Below the pieces are notes generated by a model. The model made no database searches. It was not told the origin of the DNA and saw only the letters and a list, made by a program, of their open reading frames with translations. 64,000 nt of DNA, taken from Cellulomonas fimi (lineage in GTDB: Bacteria > Actinomycetota > Actinomycetes > Actinomycetales > Cellulomonadaceae). The translations under genes were made by a program, and so were the position numbers. The stretch is taken from the NCBI RefSeq assembly GCF_028583725.1, contig NZ_CP110680.1, positions 248,001 through 312,000 of the forward strand, in the 5' to 3' direction. Of the stretch, positions 33,204-43,361 are shown piece after piece (position 1 is the stretch's first letter; every line of letters starts with the position of its first letter).

Positions 33204-34610
33204 TCAGCCGTCCTCGGCGACGCCCGTCGGGCGCGGCGGCGCGGGGTGCTCGACGGCGCTGCCGACGTCGCCGTCGGCGGCGCCGCGCTGCCGCGGGACC
33301 GCGCCGCGCGGGTCGACGCAGTCGGCGACCTCGCACGCGGCGACCGCGGCACCGGCGGTGGGCGACGGCGACTCGTCCTCGACGGCGCGCGGGACGCGCA
33401 CGTCGGCGGTCGTCGCGTCGGGGCGGGGGCGCAGCGTGCGGTAGGCGGCGAGGGTCGCGACGAGCGCGAGGACGGCGGACACGATGACGACGAGGAACCC
33501 GCCGTGCGACCCGTCGGCGTCGATGCGGGACCCGGCGATCGACGAGCCGAAGGAGACGCCGACACCGAGCGACGTGCCGACCCAGGTGAGCCCCTCGGTG
33601 AGGCGCGCGGGCGGGACGAGCTGCTGGACGAGCGCGTTGCCGTTGATGAGCGTGGGCGCGATCGCGAACCCGGTGACGAACATGACGGCGGCGAGCACGA
33701 CGAGGTTGGTCGCGACGACGAAGAACGACACCCCGACGGCGAGGACGACGACGCCGATCGCGAACCGCTGGTGCAGGGGCCGGACCCAGTGCCGCGTGCC
33801 GTAGAGCAGGCCGGCGATGAGCGACCCGAACGCGAACACCGCGAGGATGACGCCGGCGATGCCGGTGTTCCCGGACTCCTCGGCGAACGCGACGGTGGAC
33901 ACGTCGGTCGCGCCGAAGATCGCGCCCATCGCGACGAAGACGAGCGCGAGCACGACCATGCCGGGGTTGGCGAGCACGGACCCGCGGACGCGCTCGCCGC
34001 CGGCGGCGACGGTCGGGGCGGGCTCGGTCGCGCGGAGCGCGAGGAACCAGTACCCGCCGACGAGCAGCGCGACGAGCGGGACGACGAGGCCGGCGGCGGG
34101 GTCGACACCGGTCGCGAGGACGGTGGCGAGGACGGGGCCGACGATGAAGACGAACTCGTCGATGGTCGACTCGAGCGCGTAGGCGGTGTGCATGGGGCGG
34201 GGGTCGCCGCCGAGCACGCCGGACCAGCGGGCGCGCACGAGCGAGCCGAACGACCCGACGGCGGCGCCCGTGACGGCGGCGGCGGCGTAGAGGAGCCACG
34301 GGTTGCTGTCGGCGCGGGCCGCGACGACGAGCGTGACGAGCCCGACGGACGCGACGGCGACGGCGGGACGCATGACGCGCGCCTGCCCGTGGCGGTCGAC
34401 GAGCCGCGCGAGCTGCGGCGAGCACAGGGCCTGGGCGACGACGTAGACGGCGGAGACGCGGCCGGCCAGCCCGTAGGAGTCGTACAGCGCGGAGATCATG
34501 AGGACGATGCCGATCCCGATCATCGACATCTGGAGGCGCGCGACCATCCCCGCGACGGAGAAGGCGAGGGCACCCGGGCGCGACAGGATCTCGCGGTAGG
34601 GCTGGAGCAT
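33204..34610 (-). CDS. MFS transporter
   Basis: 468 residues with twelve predicted helices and motif-A-like ARLVDRHGQARVMRP after helix 2. A long Asp/Glu/Ala-rich C-terminal tail of about 80 residues contains two cysteines. It belongs to the broad drug-resistance/unknown-substrate MFS group. Start ATG 34610 close to the divergent GNAT gene, sharing a 74-base promoter region. Confidence 0.82.
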   Translation of the reverse strand: MLQPYREILSRPGALAFSVAGMVARLQMSMIGIGIVLMISALYDSYGLAGRVSAVYVVAQALCSPQLARLVDRHGQARVMRPAVAVASVGLVTLVVAARADSNPWLLYAAAAVTGAAVGSFGSLVRARWSGVLGGDPRPMHTAYALESTIDEFVFIVGPVLATVLATGVDPAAGLVVPLVALLVGGYWFLALRATEPAPTVAAGGERVRGSVLANPGMVVLALVFVAMGAIFGATDVSTVAFAEESGNTGIAGVILAVFAFGSLIAGLLYGTRHWVRPLHQRFAIGVVVLAVGVSFFVVATNLVVLAAVMFVTGFAIAPTLINGNALVQQLVPPARLTEGLTWVGTSLGVGVSFGSSIAGSRIDADGSHGGFLVVIVSAVLALVATLAAYRTLRPRPDATTADVRVPRAVEDESPSPTAGAAVAACEVADCVDPRGAVPRQRGAADGDVGSAVEHPAPPRPTGVAEDG

Positions 34611-34684
34611 GCTCCCAGTCTCGCACCGCGCTCCGACGGCGGCCGGGGCTGGTGGTGGGGCGCCGGGTGCCGCACCATCGGTGC

Positions 34685-34975
34685 ATGACGGACGTGCTGG
34701 TCAGCGACGCGCCCGAGGCGCACCGGTTCGAGGCCCGCGACGCGGCGGGCGAGCTCCTGGGGTTCGCGGTGTACGACGTGGTGGGCCGGACGGTGGTGTT
34801 CACGCACACCGAGGTGGACCCGCGCGCGGAGGGTCGCGGGGTCGCCGCGACGCTCGTGCAGGCGGCGCTGGACGCGGTGCGCGAGAGCCACCGGGACGTC
34901 GTGGCGCTGTGCCCGTACGTGAAGGCGTGGGTCGCCCGTCACCCGGAGTACCAGGACCTCCTGCACCGGCCCTGA
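34685..34975 (+). CDS. GNAT-type N-acetyltransferase (short, YjdJ-like)
   Basis: 96 residues, the short single-domain GNAT_3-like type. VVFTHTEVDPRAEGRGVAATLVQAAL contains the acetyl-CoA pyrophosphate-binding RxEGRG motif, and LCPYVKAWVARHPEY closes the domain. Members acetylate small amines or protein N-termini; the target is unknown. It is divergent from the MFS gene and upstream of the exopolysaccharide leader. Confidence 0.85.
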   Translation: MTDVLVSDAPEAHRFEARDAAGELLGFAVYDVVGRTVVFTHTEVDPRAEGRGVAATLVQAALDAVRESHRDVVALCPYVKAWVARHPEYQDLLHRP

Positions 34976-35389
34976 GGGCCTCGGCGACGTCCCGTCGGCG
35001 GCTGTCGTCCGGAGCAACTTCTTGTAAATTTCGTGTGAAGTTGCCTCGGGCAAACCGGACATCTCCGGTCAAGGGGTAAGCGCTTGCGGTGAGCGCGGTC
35101 ACTTTTGGACAAGTGTCCGTCTAAATCCCCTGTTACCGCCTGGTAAGTTCGATTTACCGAGTTCGCCGGGCGCTGTCATCCGTGTGCCTGTCCCCGGCTT
35201 CGGATCGTGCGCCTCCATCAAGCAGGGGGCGGTTGCGCACGTCCACTCGCAGGTCAACGGCCTGCCAGTGGTCTCTCGACGCGCCTGTGGGGGCCTGCGC
35301 GCTTCCCACGGTGACGTCCATGCTGGATCGCCGACGACGCCGGGACAGCCCGTCAGTAATTCGCCACCACCGTGTCGGGTAGGCAATTC
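34976..35389 (+). promoter_or_regulatory. Dyad-rich leader of the exopolysaccharide operon
   Basis: This 414-base gap is AT-richer than its surroundings and crowded with inverted repeats. GCAACTTC/GAAGTTGC (35014-35021/35037-35044), ACCGGA-CATC-TCCGGT (35054-35069), palindrome AAGCGCTT (35078-35085), GGACA/TGTCC (35107-35118) and TTACC-GCCT-GGTAA (35133-35146) are all present. LacI/GntR-type sites and a structured 5' leader are both plausible. I tested it by eye for the c-di-GMP riboswitch core and did not find it. No gene is convincing in 35150-35389 on either strand. Confidence 0.5.
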
Positions 35390-36895
35390 ATGTTCGTATT
35401 CGTGCTTCAGCTGCGTCATATGCTGGAAGGGCAGTCGGAGTTTTATCTCTTCGCTGTCTTCTCCACGCTGATCTGGGCGTTGTGGCTGCTCAAGGTCCTT
35501 CTCTCACGTCGGTACAAGCCGTACACCGGCGAGTTCCACGGCACCACCTCCGTCGTCGTCCCCGTCGTCGACGAGCCCCTCGACCTCTTCCACGACGTGC
35601 TCTCGCGGATCGTCGCGCAGCAGCCCGACGAGGTCATCGTCGTCATCAACGGCAAGCCCAACCCGGGCCTCGAGCGCGTCAGCGAGGAGTTCGCGCCGCT
35701 CGTCCGCTGGGTCCACACCCCGATCCCGGGCAAGCGCAACGCCGTCAAGATCGGCACCGAGATGTCGCGCGGCGAGATCACCGTGCTCGTCGACTCCGAC
35801 ACCGTCTGGACCGACGGCACGCTCCCCGAGCTCGTCAAGCCGTTCGCCGACGCCAACATCGGCGGCGTCACCACGCGTCAGCGCATCCTCGACCCCGAGC
35901 GGTCCTGGATCACCCGCTGGGCCGACTGGCTCGAGAACACCCGCGCGCTCTACTCGATGCCCGCGCAGTCCGCGCTCGGCCAGGTCGGCTGCCTCCCCGG
36001 ACGCACCATCGCGTTCCGCCGGCACATCCTCATCGACGTCATGGACGACTTCATGCACGAGAAGTTCATGGGCGTCTTCCTCGAGGTCTCCGACGACCGC
36101 ACGCTCACCAACCTGACCCTCAAGGCCGGGTACAAGTGCGTGTACCAGTACACGAGCCTCGTCTACACGGACGCCCCGCTGCAGGTGAAGAAGCTCTTCA
36201 AGCAGCAGCTGCGCTGGGCCCGCGGCAGCCAGTACAACACCCTGCGGATGCTGCCCTGGATGATGGGCCACGCCCCCGTCCTGGCGATCTTCTTCGTGAT
36301 GGACATCATCCTGCCGTTCCTGCTGGTCGGGACGATCGCCGGCTGGGTGTACCGCGCCGTCTCCGGCACGGGCGTGAACCTCTACCAGGCGATCCTCGAG
36401 ACCTACACCGGCCTCGAGGGCTGGGTCTGGGTCGTCGCCACGATGATCATCTCGTCGGTGCTGTCCATGGCGATCCGCCAGATCCGCCACCTGCACGAGA
36501 AGCCGTCCGACTTCCTGCGGCTGCCGATCTTCATCATCGTCTCGACGTTCTTCCTCATGCCGGTCCGCCTGCTCGGGTTCCTGCGCATGGCGCACGCGTC
36601 CGGCTGGGGCACCCGCGCCGGCGCCTACGCCGGCGGCGACCTCATGGAGGAGCTCGAGAACGCCCCGCAGGCGCCCGTCGACCTCGTCGACCGCGCCCCC
36701 GACGGCGTCGTCCCGAGCCAGCGCTCCGCCGACGGCACCGTCCTGACCGAGGCACCGACCCGCGTCCGCCGCGCCACCGCGGCCGCCGCACCGGCCCCCG
36801 CGCCGCGTCGCCGTCGCCGTCTCAACCCCCTCGCCGGCATCCCCTACGTGGCCGCCGTGCTGATCTTCGCCCTGGAGGCACTCGTCTATGTCTGA
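35390..36895 (+). CDS. Processive GT2 polysaccharide synthase, hyaluronan-synthase-like
   Basis: 501 residues. One N-terminal helix (about 17-38) precedes the GT-A domain. The expected acidic and pairing residues are all there: Asp61 (VPVVDE), DSD 135-137, the acceptor-site SDDRTLTN (234-241, like GDDRxLTN of HAS/NodC) and the processive signature QQLRW (272-276). Three further helices (about 297-320, 345-364, 377-398) form the channel, then a Pro/Ala/Arg-rich tail and a final helix (about 482-501). No PilZ domain is fused. It probably extrudes a beta-linked polymer while adding UDP-sugars. ATG 35390 with GGGTAGG is chosen. The 8-base overlap with the GH26 gene and the downstream UDP-glucose dehydrogenase define the operon. 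Confidence 0.85.
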   Translation: MFVFVLQLRHMLEGQSEFYLFAVFSTLIWALWLLKVLLSRRYKPYTGEFHGTTSVVVPVVDEPLDLFHDVLSRIVAQQPDEVIVVINGKPNPGLERVSEEFAPLVRWVHTPIPGKRNAVKIGTEMSRGEITVLVDSDTVWTDGTLPELVKPFADANIGGVTTRQRILDPERSWITRWADWLENTRALYSMPAQSALGQVGCLPGRTIAFRRHILIDVMDDFMHEKFMGVFLEVSDDRTLTNLTLKAGYKCVYQYTSLVYTDAPLQVKKLFKQQLRWARGSQYNTLRMLPWMMGHAPVLAIFFVMDIILPFLLVGTIAGWVYRAVSGTGVNLYQAILETYTGLEGWVWVVATMIISSVLSMAIRQIRHLHEKPSDFLRLPIFIIVSTFFLMPVRLLGFLRMAHASGWGTRAGAYAGGDLMEELENAPQAPVDLVDRAPDGVVPSQRSADGTVLTEAPTRVRRATAAAAPAPAPRRRRRLNPLAGIPYVAAVLIFALEALVYV

Positions 36896-38408
36896 GCACA
36901 CCGCCCACGGCTGGTGGACCCGGGCCATCCGACCGTCCCCCCGCAAGCGGCTGACCGCAGCCGCGATCGCCCTCGCGCTCATCGCCGTCACCGTCGGCGT
37001 CTGGCTGTCGCCGTCCGTCGACGGCGTCGTCCCGACCCGCGCCTCCGCCGAGGAGCTGCGGCTCCAGGCGGAGAACGACAAGCTCCGCAACTCCCTGGAG
37101 GCCCGCGAGCAGGAGGTCCTCGACCTCGAGCGCTCGCAGCGCAAGGCCGCCTCCGAGCGGTCCGCCGCCGCCGAGCGCGGCAAGGCCAAGGCCGCCGAGG
37201 AGAAGGCCGCGGCCGACGCCGCCGCGCAGCAGAAGGCCGCCGAGGAGCAGGCCGCCGCCAAGGCCGCGTCCGCCGCCAAGGCCGCGACCGAGAAGAAGGC
37301 CGCCGCCGAGCGCGGCAAGGCGCGCGACCGTGCCGAGCGGGCCGAGGCCGCGCTCGCCCGGGCCCGTGCCGCGGCCGCCACGCCGTCGTCGTCCGGCCCG
37401 GCGCCCGAGGTCAAGCCCACGGCCCCGTCGCTCGCCGAGCTCCGGCAGCCGACGGCCCGCCAGTTCGGCCTCTACACCCCGCAGGCCCCGTTCAGCTGGG
37501 CCGAGCAGGACGCGGTCGCCGCGCAGGTCGGCACGCAGCCGAGCATCGTCGGCTACTTCCAGGGCTGGGACGGCAACTTCCGGGCCGACGCCGTGACGCG
37601 CTCGTGGGCCAAGGGCGCCATGCCCATGCTCACGTGGGAGTCGCGGAACCTCGCGACGGCGAACGACGTCGTCGAGGAGCCCGAGTGGTCCCTCAAGGAG
37701 ATCATCAACGGCCGCTACGACGCCTACCTGCGGCAGTACGCCGCCGACGTCACGGCCCTCGGTCTGCCCGTCGCGATCCGTCTCGACCACGAGATGAACG
37801 CGTCCTGGTACCCGTGGAACGAGCAGGGCTCCGGCGGCGCGTCCGTCAACGGCAACAGCCCCGGCGAGTACGTGGCCATGTGGCGTCACGTGCACGACGT
37901 CTTCGAGGCCGCCGGCGCGAACCAGTACGTGCTGTGGGTGTGGGCGCCGAACATCGTCAACAACCTGCCCGCCGCGAACCAGTCGCTCGCCTACACGAAG
38001 TCGCTCTACCCGGGTGACGAGTACGTCGACTGGGTCGGACTGTCCGGCTACTACCGGCCGCCGTACCGCGACGGCCAGACGCCGACCTTCGCGTGGACCT
38101 TCGACAAGTCGCTGGACCAGCTGCGCTCGATCACGCACAAGCCGATCTTCCTCGCGGAGATCGGGGCGTCGGAGAGCGGCGGCCAGAAGGCCGCATGGGT
38201 CACCGACCTGTTCGACGCGCTGGCCAAGCCGGAGAACGCCGACGTCGTCGGGTTCGCCTGGTTCAACCACGCCGTCACCACCATCAGCCAGGGCGAGCGC
38301 CTCACCAACGACTGGCGCGTCGAGTCGCGCGCCGACTCCCTCGCCGCCTTCGTCGAGGGTCTGCACGACCCCGCCGCAGGCTTCGCCCTCCCGGGCGGTG
38401 CGTCATGA
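36888..38408 (+). CDS. Membrane-tethered coiled-coil GH26 protein of the exopolysaccharide operon
   Basis: 506 residues. A membrane anchor (about 22-40) is followed by a Lys/Ala/Glu-rich coiled coil (about 52-165) and a linker (to about 190). The GH26 barrel carries RLDHEMNASWYPW (acid/base Glu302) and IFLAEIGASES (nucleophile Glu424), matching the family pattern; both carboxylates are present, so it should be active. The coil would hold the enzyme at a fixed distance outside the membrane. Overlap with the synthase suggests it trims, releases or proofreads the nascent polymer. A related soluble GH26 gene under a c-di-GMP riboswitch lies at 23120. Confidence 0.85.
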   Translation: MSEHTAHGWWTRAIRPSPRKRLTAAAIALALIAVTVGVWLSPSVDGVVPTRASAEELRLQAENDKLRNSLEAREQEVLDLERSQRKAASERSAAAERGKAKAAEEKAAADAAAQQKAAEEQAAAKAASAAKAATEKKAAAERGKARDRAERAEAALARARAAAATPSSSGPAPEVKPTAPSLAELRQPTARQFGLYTPQAPFSWAEQDAVAAQVGTQPSIVGYFQGWDGNFRADAVTRSWAKGAMPMLTWESRNLATANDVVEEPEWSLKEIINGRYDAYLRQYAADVTALGLPVAIRLDHEMNASWYPWNEQGSGGASVNGNSPGEYVAMWRHVHDVFEAAGANQYVLWVWAPNIVNNLPAANQSLAYTKSLYPGDEYVDWVGLSGYYRPPYRDGQTPTFAWTFDKSLDQLRSITHKPIFLAEIGASESGGQKAAWVTDLFDALAKPENADVVGFAWFNHAVTTISQGERLTNDWRVESRADSLAAFVEGLHDPAAGFALPGGAS

Positions 38409-38455
38409 CGCCCGCGACGCCCACTGCCAACCCCCGCCGTTCTAGGAGAAACGAC

Positions 38456-39853
38456 ATGACCGAGCAGCACACCGAGGACCTCACGGTCGCGGACCACTTC
38501 CCCCGTCGCGTGTTCGACGCCGACGCCCCCGCCCCCCGCATCTCGGTGCTCGGCACCGGCTACCTCGGCGCCACGCACGCCGTGTCGATGGCCGCGCTCG
38601 GCATGGAGGTCGTCGGGTACGACGTCGACCCCGCCAAGGTCGCCGCGCTCCAGGCCGGCAAGGTGCCCTTCTACGAGCCCGGGCTGCCCGAGCTCCTCGA
38701 GGAGCAGCTCGCCACCGGCCGCCTGCGCTTCACCTCCGACGTCGCCGAGGCCGTGGCCTTCGCGGACGTGCACTTCGTGTGCGTCGGCACGCCGCAGACC
38801 AAGACGAGCCACGCCGCGAACCTGTCCTTCGTCGAGGCCGCCACCACGGCCATCGCGGAGAACCTCACGCACGACGCGCTCATCGTCGGCAAGTCCACCG
38901 TGCCCGTCGGCACCGGTGCGCGCCTGCGCCAGCTGGTCGCGCAGAAGGCCCGCACGGACGTCCGCGTCGAGCTCGTGTGGAACCCCGAGTTCCTCCGCGA
39001 GGGCAAGGCCGTCCAGGACACGCTGCACCCCGACCGCATCGTCATGGGCGGCACCACCGCCGACTCCGAGGCGCTGCTGCGCCGCGTCTACGAGACGCCC
39101 ATCGCCGAGGGCACCCCGGTCGTCGTCTGCGACCTGCCCACCGCGGAGCTCGTCAAGGTCAGCGCCAACGCGTTCCTCGCGACCAAGATCTCGTTCATCA
39201 ACGCGATCGCCTCGGTCTGCGAGGCCGCCGACGCCGACGTGACCGTCCTGGCCGACGCGCTCGGCCACGACGTGCGCATCGGTCGCCAGTTCCTCGACGC
39301 CGGTCTCGGGTTCGGCGGCGGCTGCCTGCCGAAGGACATCCGCGCCCTCATGCACCGCGCCAACGAGCTCGGTGCGCACCAGGCGTCCGCCCTGCTCCAG
39401 CAGGTCGACGAGATCAACATGGGCCAGCGCGGCCGCGTGATCGACCTCGCCCTCGAGGCGTGCGGGGGCTCCGTGCTGAACCGCCGGGTCGGCGTCCTCG
39501 GGGCGGCCTTCAAGCCGCACACCGACGACGTGCGTGACTCGCCGGCCCTCAACGTCGCCGCGGCCCTGCACCTGCGCGGTGCCCAGGTCACCGTGTACGA
39601 CCCCGAGGCCGGCGACACCGCCCGCGCGTCCTTCCCGACGCTCGGCTACGCGACCTCCGCCGAGGAGGCCGTCGAGGGTGCGGACGTCGTCCTCGTCCTC
39701 ACCGAGTGGGACGAGTTCGTCGGCGCCGAGCCGGCGAAGCTCGCCGCCCTCACGCAGAACGCGAACGTCATCGACGCGCGCGGCAAGCTCGACCCGCAGC
39801 GCTGGCGCCAGGCCGGCTGGTCCTTCCGGGGCCTCGGCCGCACCGCCGCCTGA
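38456..39853 (+). CDS. ugd: UDP-glucose 6-dehydrogenase
   Basis: 465 residues. The N-terminal Rossmann motif GTGYLG (33-38), Lys at 244 (LATKISF) and catalytic nucleophile Cys290 (GFGGGCLPKD) are intact, as is the C-terminal UDP-binding domain (AFKPHTDDVRDSP). It oxidises UDP-glucose to UDP-glucuronate with two NAD+. Start ATG 38456 has AGGAG upstream. Its place directly after the HAS-like synthase and GH26 genes points to a uronic-acid-containing polymer. Confidence 0.93.
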   Translation: MTEQHTEDLTVADHFPRRVFDADAPAPRISVLGTGYLGATHAVSMAALGMEVVGYDVDPAKVAALQAGKVPFYEPGLPELLEEQLATGRLRFTSDVAEAVAFADVHFVCVGTPQTKTSHAANLSFVEAATTAIAENLTHDALIVGKSTVPVGTGARLRQLVAQKARTDVRVELVWNPEFLREGKAVQDTLHPDRIVMGGTTADSEALLRRVYETPIAEGTPVVVCDLPTAELVKVSANAFLATKISFINAIASVCEAADADVTVLADALGHDVRIGRQFLDAGLGFGGGCLPKDIRALMHRANELGAHQASALLQQVDEINMGQRGRVIDLALEACGGSVLNRRVGVLGAAFKPHTDDVRDSPALNVAAALHLRGAQVTVYDPEAGDTARASFPTLGYATSAEEAVEGADVVLVLTEWDEFVGAEPAKLAALTQNANVIDARGKLDPQRWRQAGWSFRGLGRTAA

Positions 39854-39867
39854 CGGGTCGTCTGAAC

Positions 39868-39889
39868 GGTCGCCGGGGTGTCGGCGACC
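39868..39889 (+). terminator. First hairpin after the exopolysaccharide operon
   Basis: GGTCGCCG (39868-39875) and CGGCGACC (39882-39889) make an 8-pair stem with a 6-base loop, 15 bases after the ugd stop. A second imperfect hairpin (39930-39968, GCACGCACC arms) follows. Confidence 0.5.
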
Positions 39890-40000
39890 GACCTCGGGCC
39901 GCCGGAGGCACGGTCCGGCGGTCACCCCCGCACGCACCACCCGACCGCGTCGGGTCGGGGGTGCGTGCAGCGGGCGGCGTCGCGCCCCGACGCCGCTCCG

Positions 40001-40044
40001 CACGACGGGCCGCGCACCTCGACCAGGTGCGCGGCCCGTCCGTG
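40001..40044 (+). terminator. Strong long hairpin before the CPT-like gene
   Basis: Fifteen perfect pairs (40005-40019 with 40025-40039) around the loop CGACC are extended by CACG/CGTG across one bulged base. It is the strongest dyad in the window and ends 49 bases before the next gene, so it probably closes the exopolysaccharide transcript. Confidence 0.65.
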
Positions 40045-40092
40045 TCCCCGCCGCCACGCCGCCCGGTCCCGCCGGGACGTACGGTGGCGCGC

Positions 40093-40662
40093 ATGCCGCA
40101 CGCGTCCGGACAGGTCGACGTCGTCGTCGTGAACGGCGGCTCCAGCTCGGGGAAGACCTCGCTGTGCCGCGCTCTCCAGGAGGCGCTCCCCGGTCTGTGG
40201 CTGACGTTCGGCGTCGACGCCCTGGTCGACGCCCTCCCGGGCGGCGGTGACAGCCCGCGGGCCGACATCACCTTCGCCCCGGACGGCACGGTCAGCGTCG
40301 GCCCCGACTTCACCGCCGGGCAGGACGCCTGGTACGCGGGGCTCGCGGCGATGGCCCACCACGGCGCGCGCCTGGTGCTCGACGAGGTCCTGCTGGCCGG
40401 GGGCGCCGGGCAGGAGCGCGTCCGCCGGGCGCTCGACGGGCTCGACGTCGTGTGGGTCGGGGTGCGCTGCGACCCCGACGTCGCTGCCGCGCGCGAGGCG
40501 CAACGGCCCGATCGCACGCCCGGCATGGCGCGCGCCCAGGCGCTCAGCGTCCACGCGGGTGTGCGGTACGACCTGGAGGTGGACACGACGCGACGGCCGA
40601 CGCCCGACTGCGCCGCCGAGATCGCCGCCGCCCTCGCGGCCCGGACGGCCGCGCGCGGGTGA
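40093..40662 (+). CDS. Chloramphenicol-phosphotransferase-like P-loop kinase
   Basis: 189 residues. P-loop VNGGSSSGKTSLCRAL near the N-terminus and the C-terminal pattern VGVRCDPDVAAARE, RPDRTPGMARAQALSVHAG and YDLEVDTT match the CPT family, which in Streptomyces venezuelae phosphorylates chloramphenicol. Most chromosomal relatives act on unknown hydroxyl substrates, so resistance should not be assumed. The gene follows a strong hairpin and has its own GCGCGC-rich start region. Confidence 0.8.
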   Translation: MPHASGQVDVVVVNGGSSSGKTSLCRALQEALPGLWLTFGVDALVDALPGGGDSPRADITFAPDGTVSVGPDFTAGQDAWYAGLAAMAHHGARLVLDEVLLAGGAGQERVRRALDGLDVVWVGVRCDPDVAAAREAQRPDRTPGMARAQALSVHAGVRYDLEVDTTRRPTPDCAAEIAAALAARTAARG

Positions 40663-40713
40663 CGGCGGGACGGCCGCGCACCGCAGAGCGGCTCGTCGAG
40701 GGCTCCTCCCCGG

Positions 40714-41022
40714 TCAGTCGGGGACGGGTGCGTGCGTGATCGCGGAGAGACCGGCGTTCACGGGCCGCGAGTACGTCGTCACGTCGGTGATGCCGAAGCC
40801 CGCGAGACGGGCGGTGTGCTTCGCGAGGTAGCGCTGGGCCGACTCGCGGTCCGTGAACAGGTACGCGCCGCCCGCCGTCCCGGCCTCGGCGTCCTCGGTC
40901 CAGACCTTCCAGAGCAAGCCGTCCTCGGCCGCGATGTCCGCGGCGAGCCCGCCGAACGCGGTGACGGCCTCGTCCCCGACAGGCCCGTCGGTCGCGAAGT
41001 CGAAGAACAGCAGGTGCGCCAT
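40714..41022 (-). CDS. YdhR-like monooxygenase-fold protein
   Basis: 102 residues, start ATG 41022. The sequence DFATDGPVGDEAVTAF, GLLWKVWTEDAEAGTAGGAY and FTDRESAQRYLAKHTARL is that of small ferredoxin-like alpha+beta (YdhR, ABM-like) proteins. Activity in the family is poorly established. It lies after the pgm terminator and converges on the CPT-like kinase. Confidence 0.82.
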   Translation of the reverse strand: MAHLLFFDFATDGPVGDEAVTAFGGLAADIAAEDGLLWKVWTEDAEAGTAGGAYLFTDRESAQRYLAKHTARLAGFGITDVTTYSRPVNAGLSAITHAPVPD

Positions 41023-41150
41023 GGGTGGGTCCTCTCGCTGCGGGCCGCGGAGGGACGCGAGACGCGCTCCGCTGGTCGCCCAGTCGACCACCGGCCGCCC
41101 ACATCGACGCCACCCGGGCCGCAGCACCGGCGACGGCGCGTCAGCGGTCA

Positions 41151-41194
41151 CCAGGCCCGGGTCGTCACCACGCACAGGGGCGACCCGGGCCTGG
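41151..41194 (-). terminator. Hairpin downstream of pgm
   Basis: Fourteen perfect pairs: CCAGGCCCGGGTCG (41151-41164) with its complement (41181-41194), 16-base loop, 73 bases after the pgm stop on the minus strand and before the YdhR-like gene. Confidence 0.55.
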
Positions 41195-41266
41195 GTACCG
41201 GAGAGCGGACGTCAGCGGTACCCGGACCCGGGTCGTCGTGCGGAGCTGGCCGGGGGGCGGCGGGCG

Positions 41267-42943
<1,677 letters not shown>

Positions 42944-43025
42944 GCGGTCGATCCTTCCGCATGACCTGCGCGCGCGCAGCCCCCGGTGGTCCCAGCCGTC
43001 CGTCGTCGTGGTGTGCCCGCGGGCG

Positions 43026-43304
43026 TCAGCCGGCGGAGCGCCCGCCGTCGACGAGCCACACCTGGCCGGTGACGTGCGACGCCTCGTCGGACGCGAGGAA
43101 CGCGACGACGTTGGCGGCCTCGGCGGACTCCCCGATGCGTCCCTGCGGGACCTGCTGGGCCAGGGTGTCGATGAGGTCGGCGTCGAGGTTGTCGAGCCAC
43201 GGGGTGCGGATGATGCCCGGCCCGACGGCGTTGACCCGCACGCCTCGCTGCGCGTACTCGAGCGCCGCGGTCTTCGTCATCATGACGACCGCGCCCTTCG
43301 AGGA
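43026..43304 (-). pseudogene. C-terminal remnant of a short-chain dehydrogenase
   Basis: The last 92 codons read SSKGAVVMMTKTAALEYAQ, VNAVGPGIIRTPW, and end WLVDGGRSAG, the C-terminal half of a classical SDR. Intact relatives have Tyr-x-x-x-Lys at this point (YxASKGAV); here the homology starts at SSKGAV, so the catalytic Tyr, Ser and the cofactor domain are lost. Upstream codons are antisense to the DUF5926 gene. It is therefore a deletion remnant; the breakpoint is near 43305. Confidence 0.75.
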
Positions 43305-43361
43305 CCGCGTGCGAGGCGGGCGTCGCCGCCCGTCCCGGGGACTCCCGGTACCCTTCGGGAC

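Noticed and set aside
34976..35389. Possible second c-di-GMP or other known riboswitch before the synthase gene
   Set aside because: The GGCAAACC...GACGCAAAGCC core is missing and no other class I can recall fits; kept only as an unidentified leader.
35099..35471. Open frames on both strands inside the exopolysaccharide leader
   Set aside because: They lack ribosome sites, domains and the region's codon bias, and conflict with the dyads.
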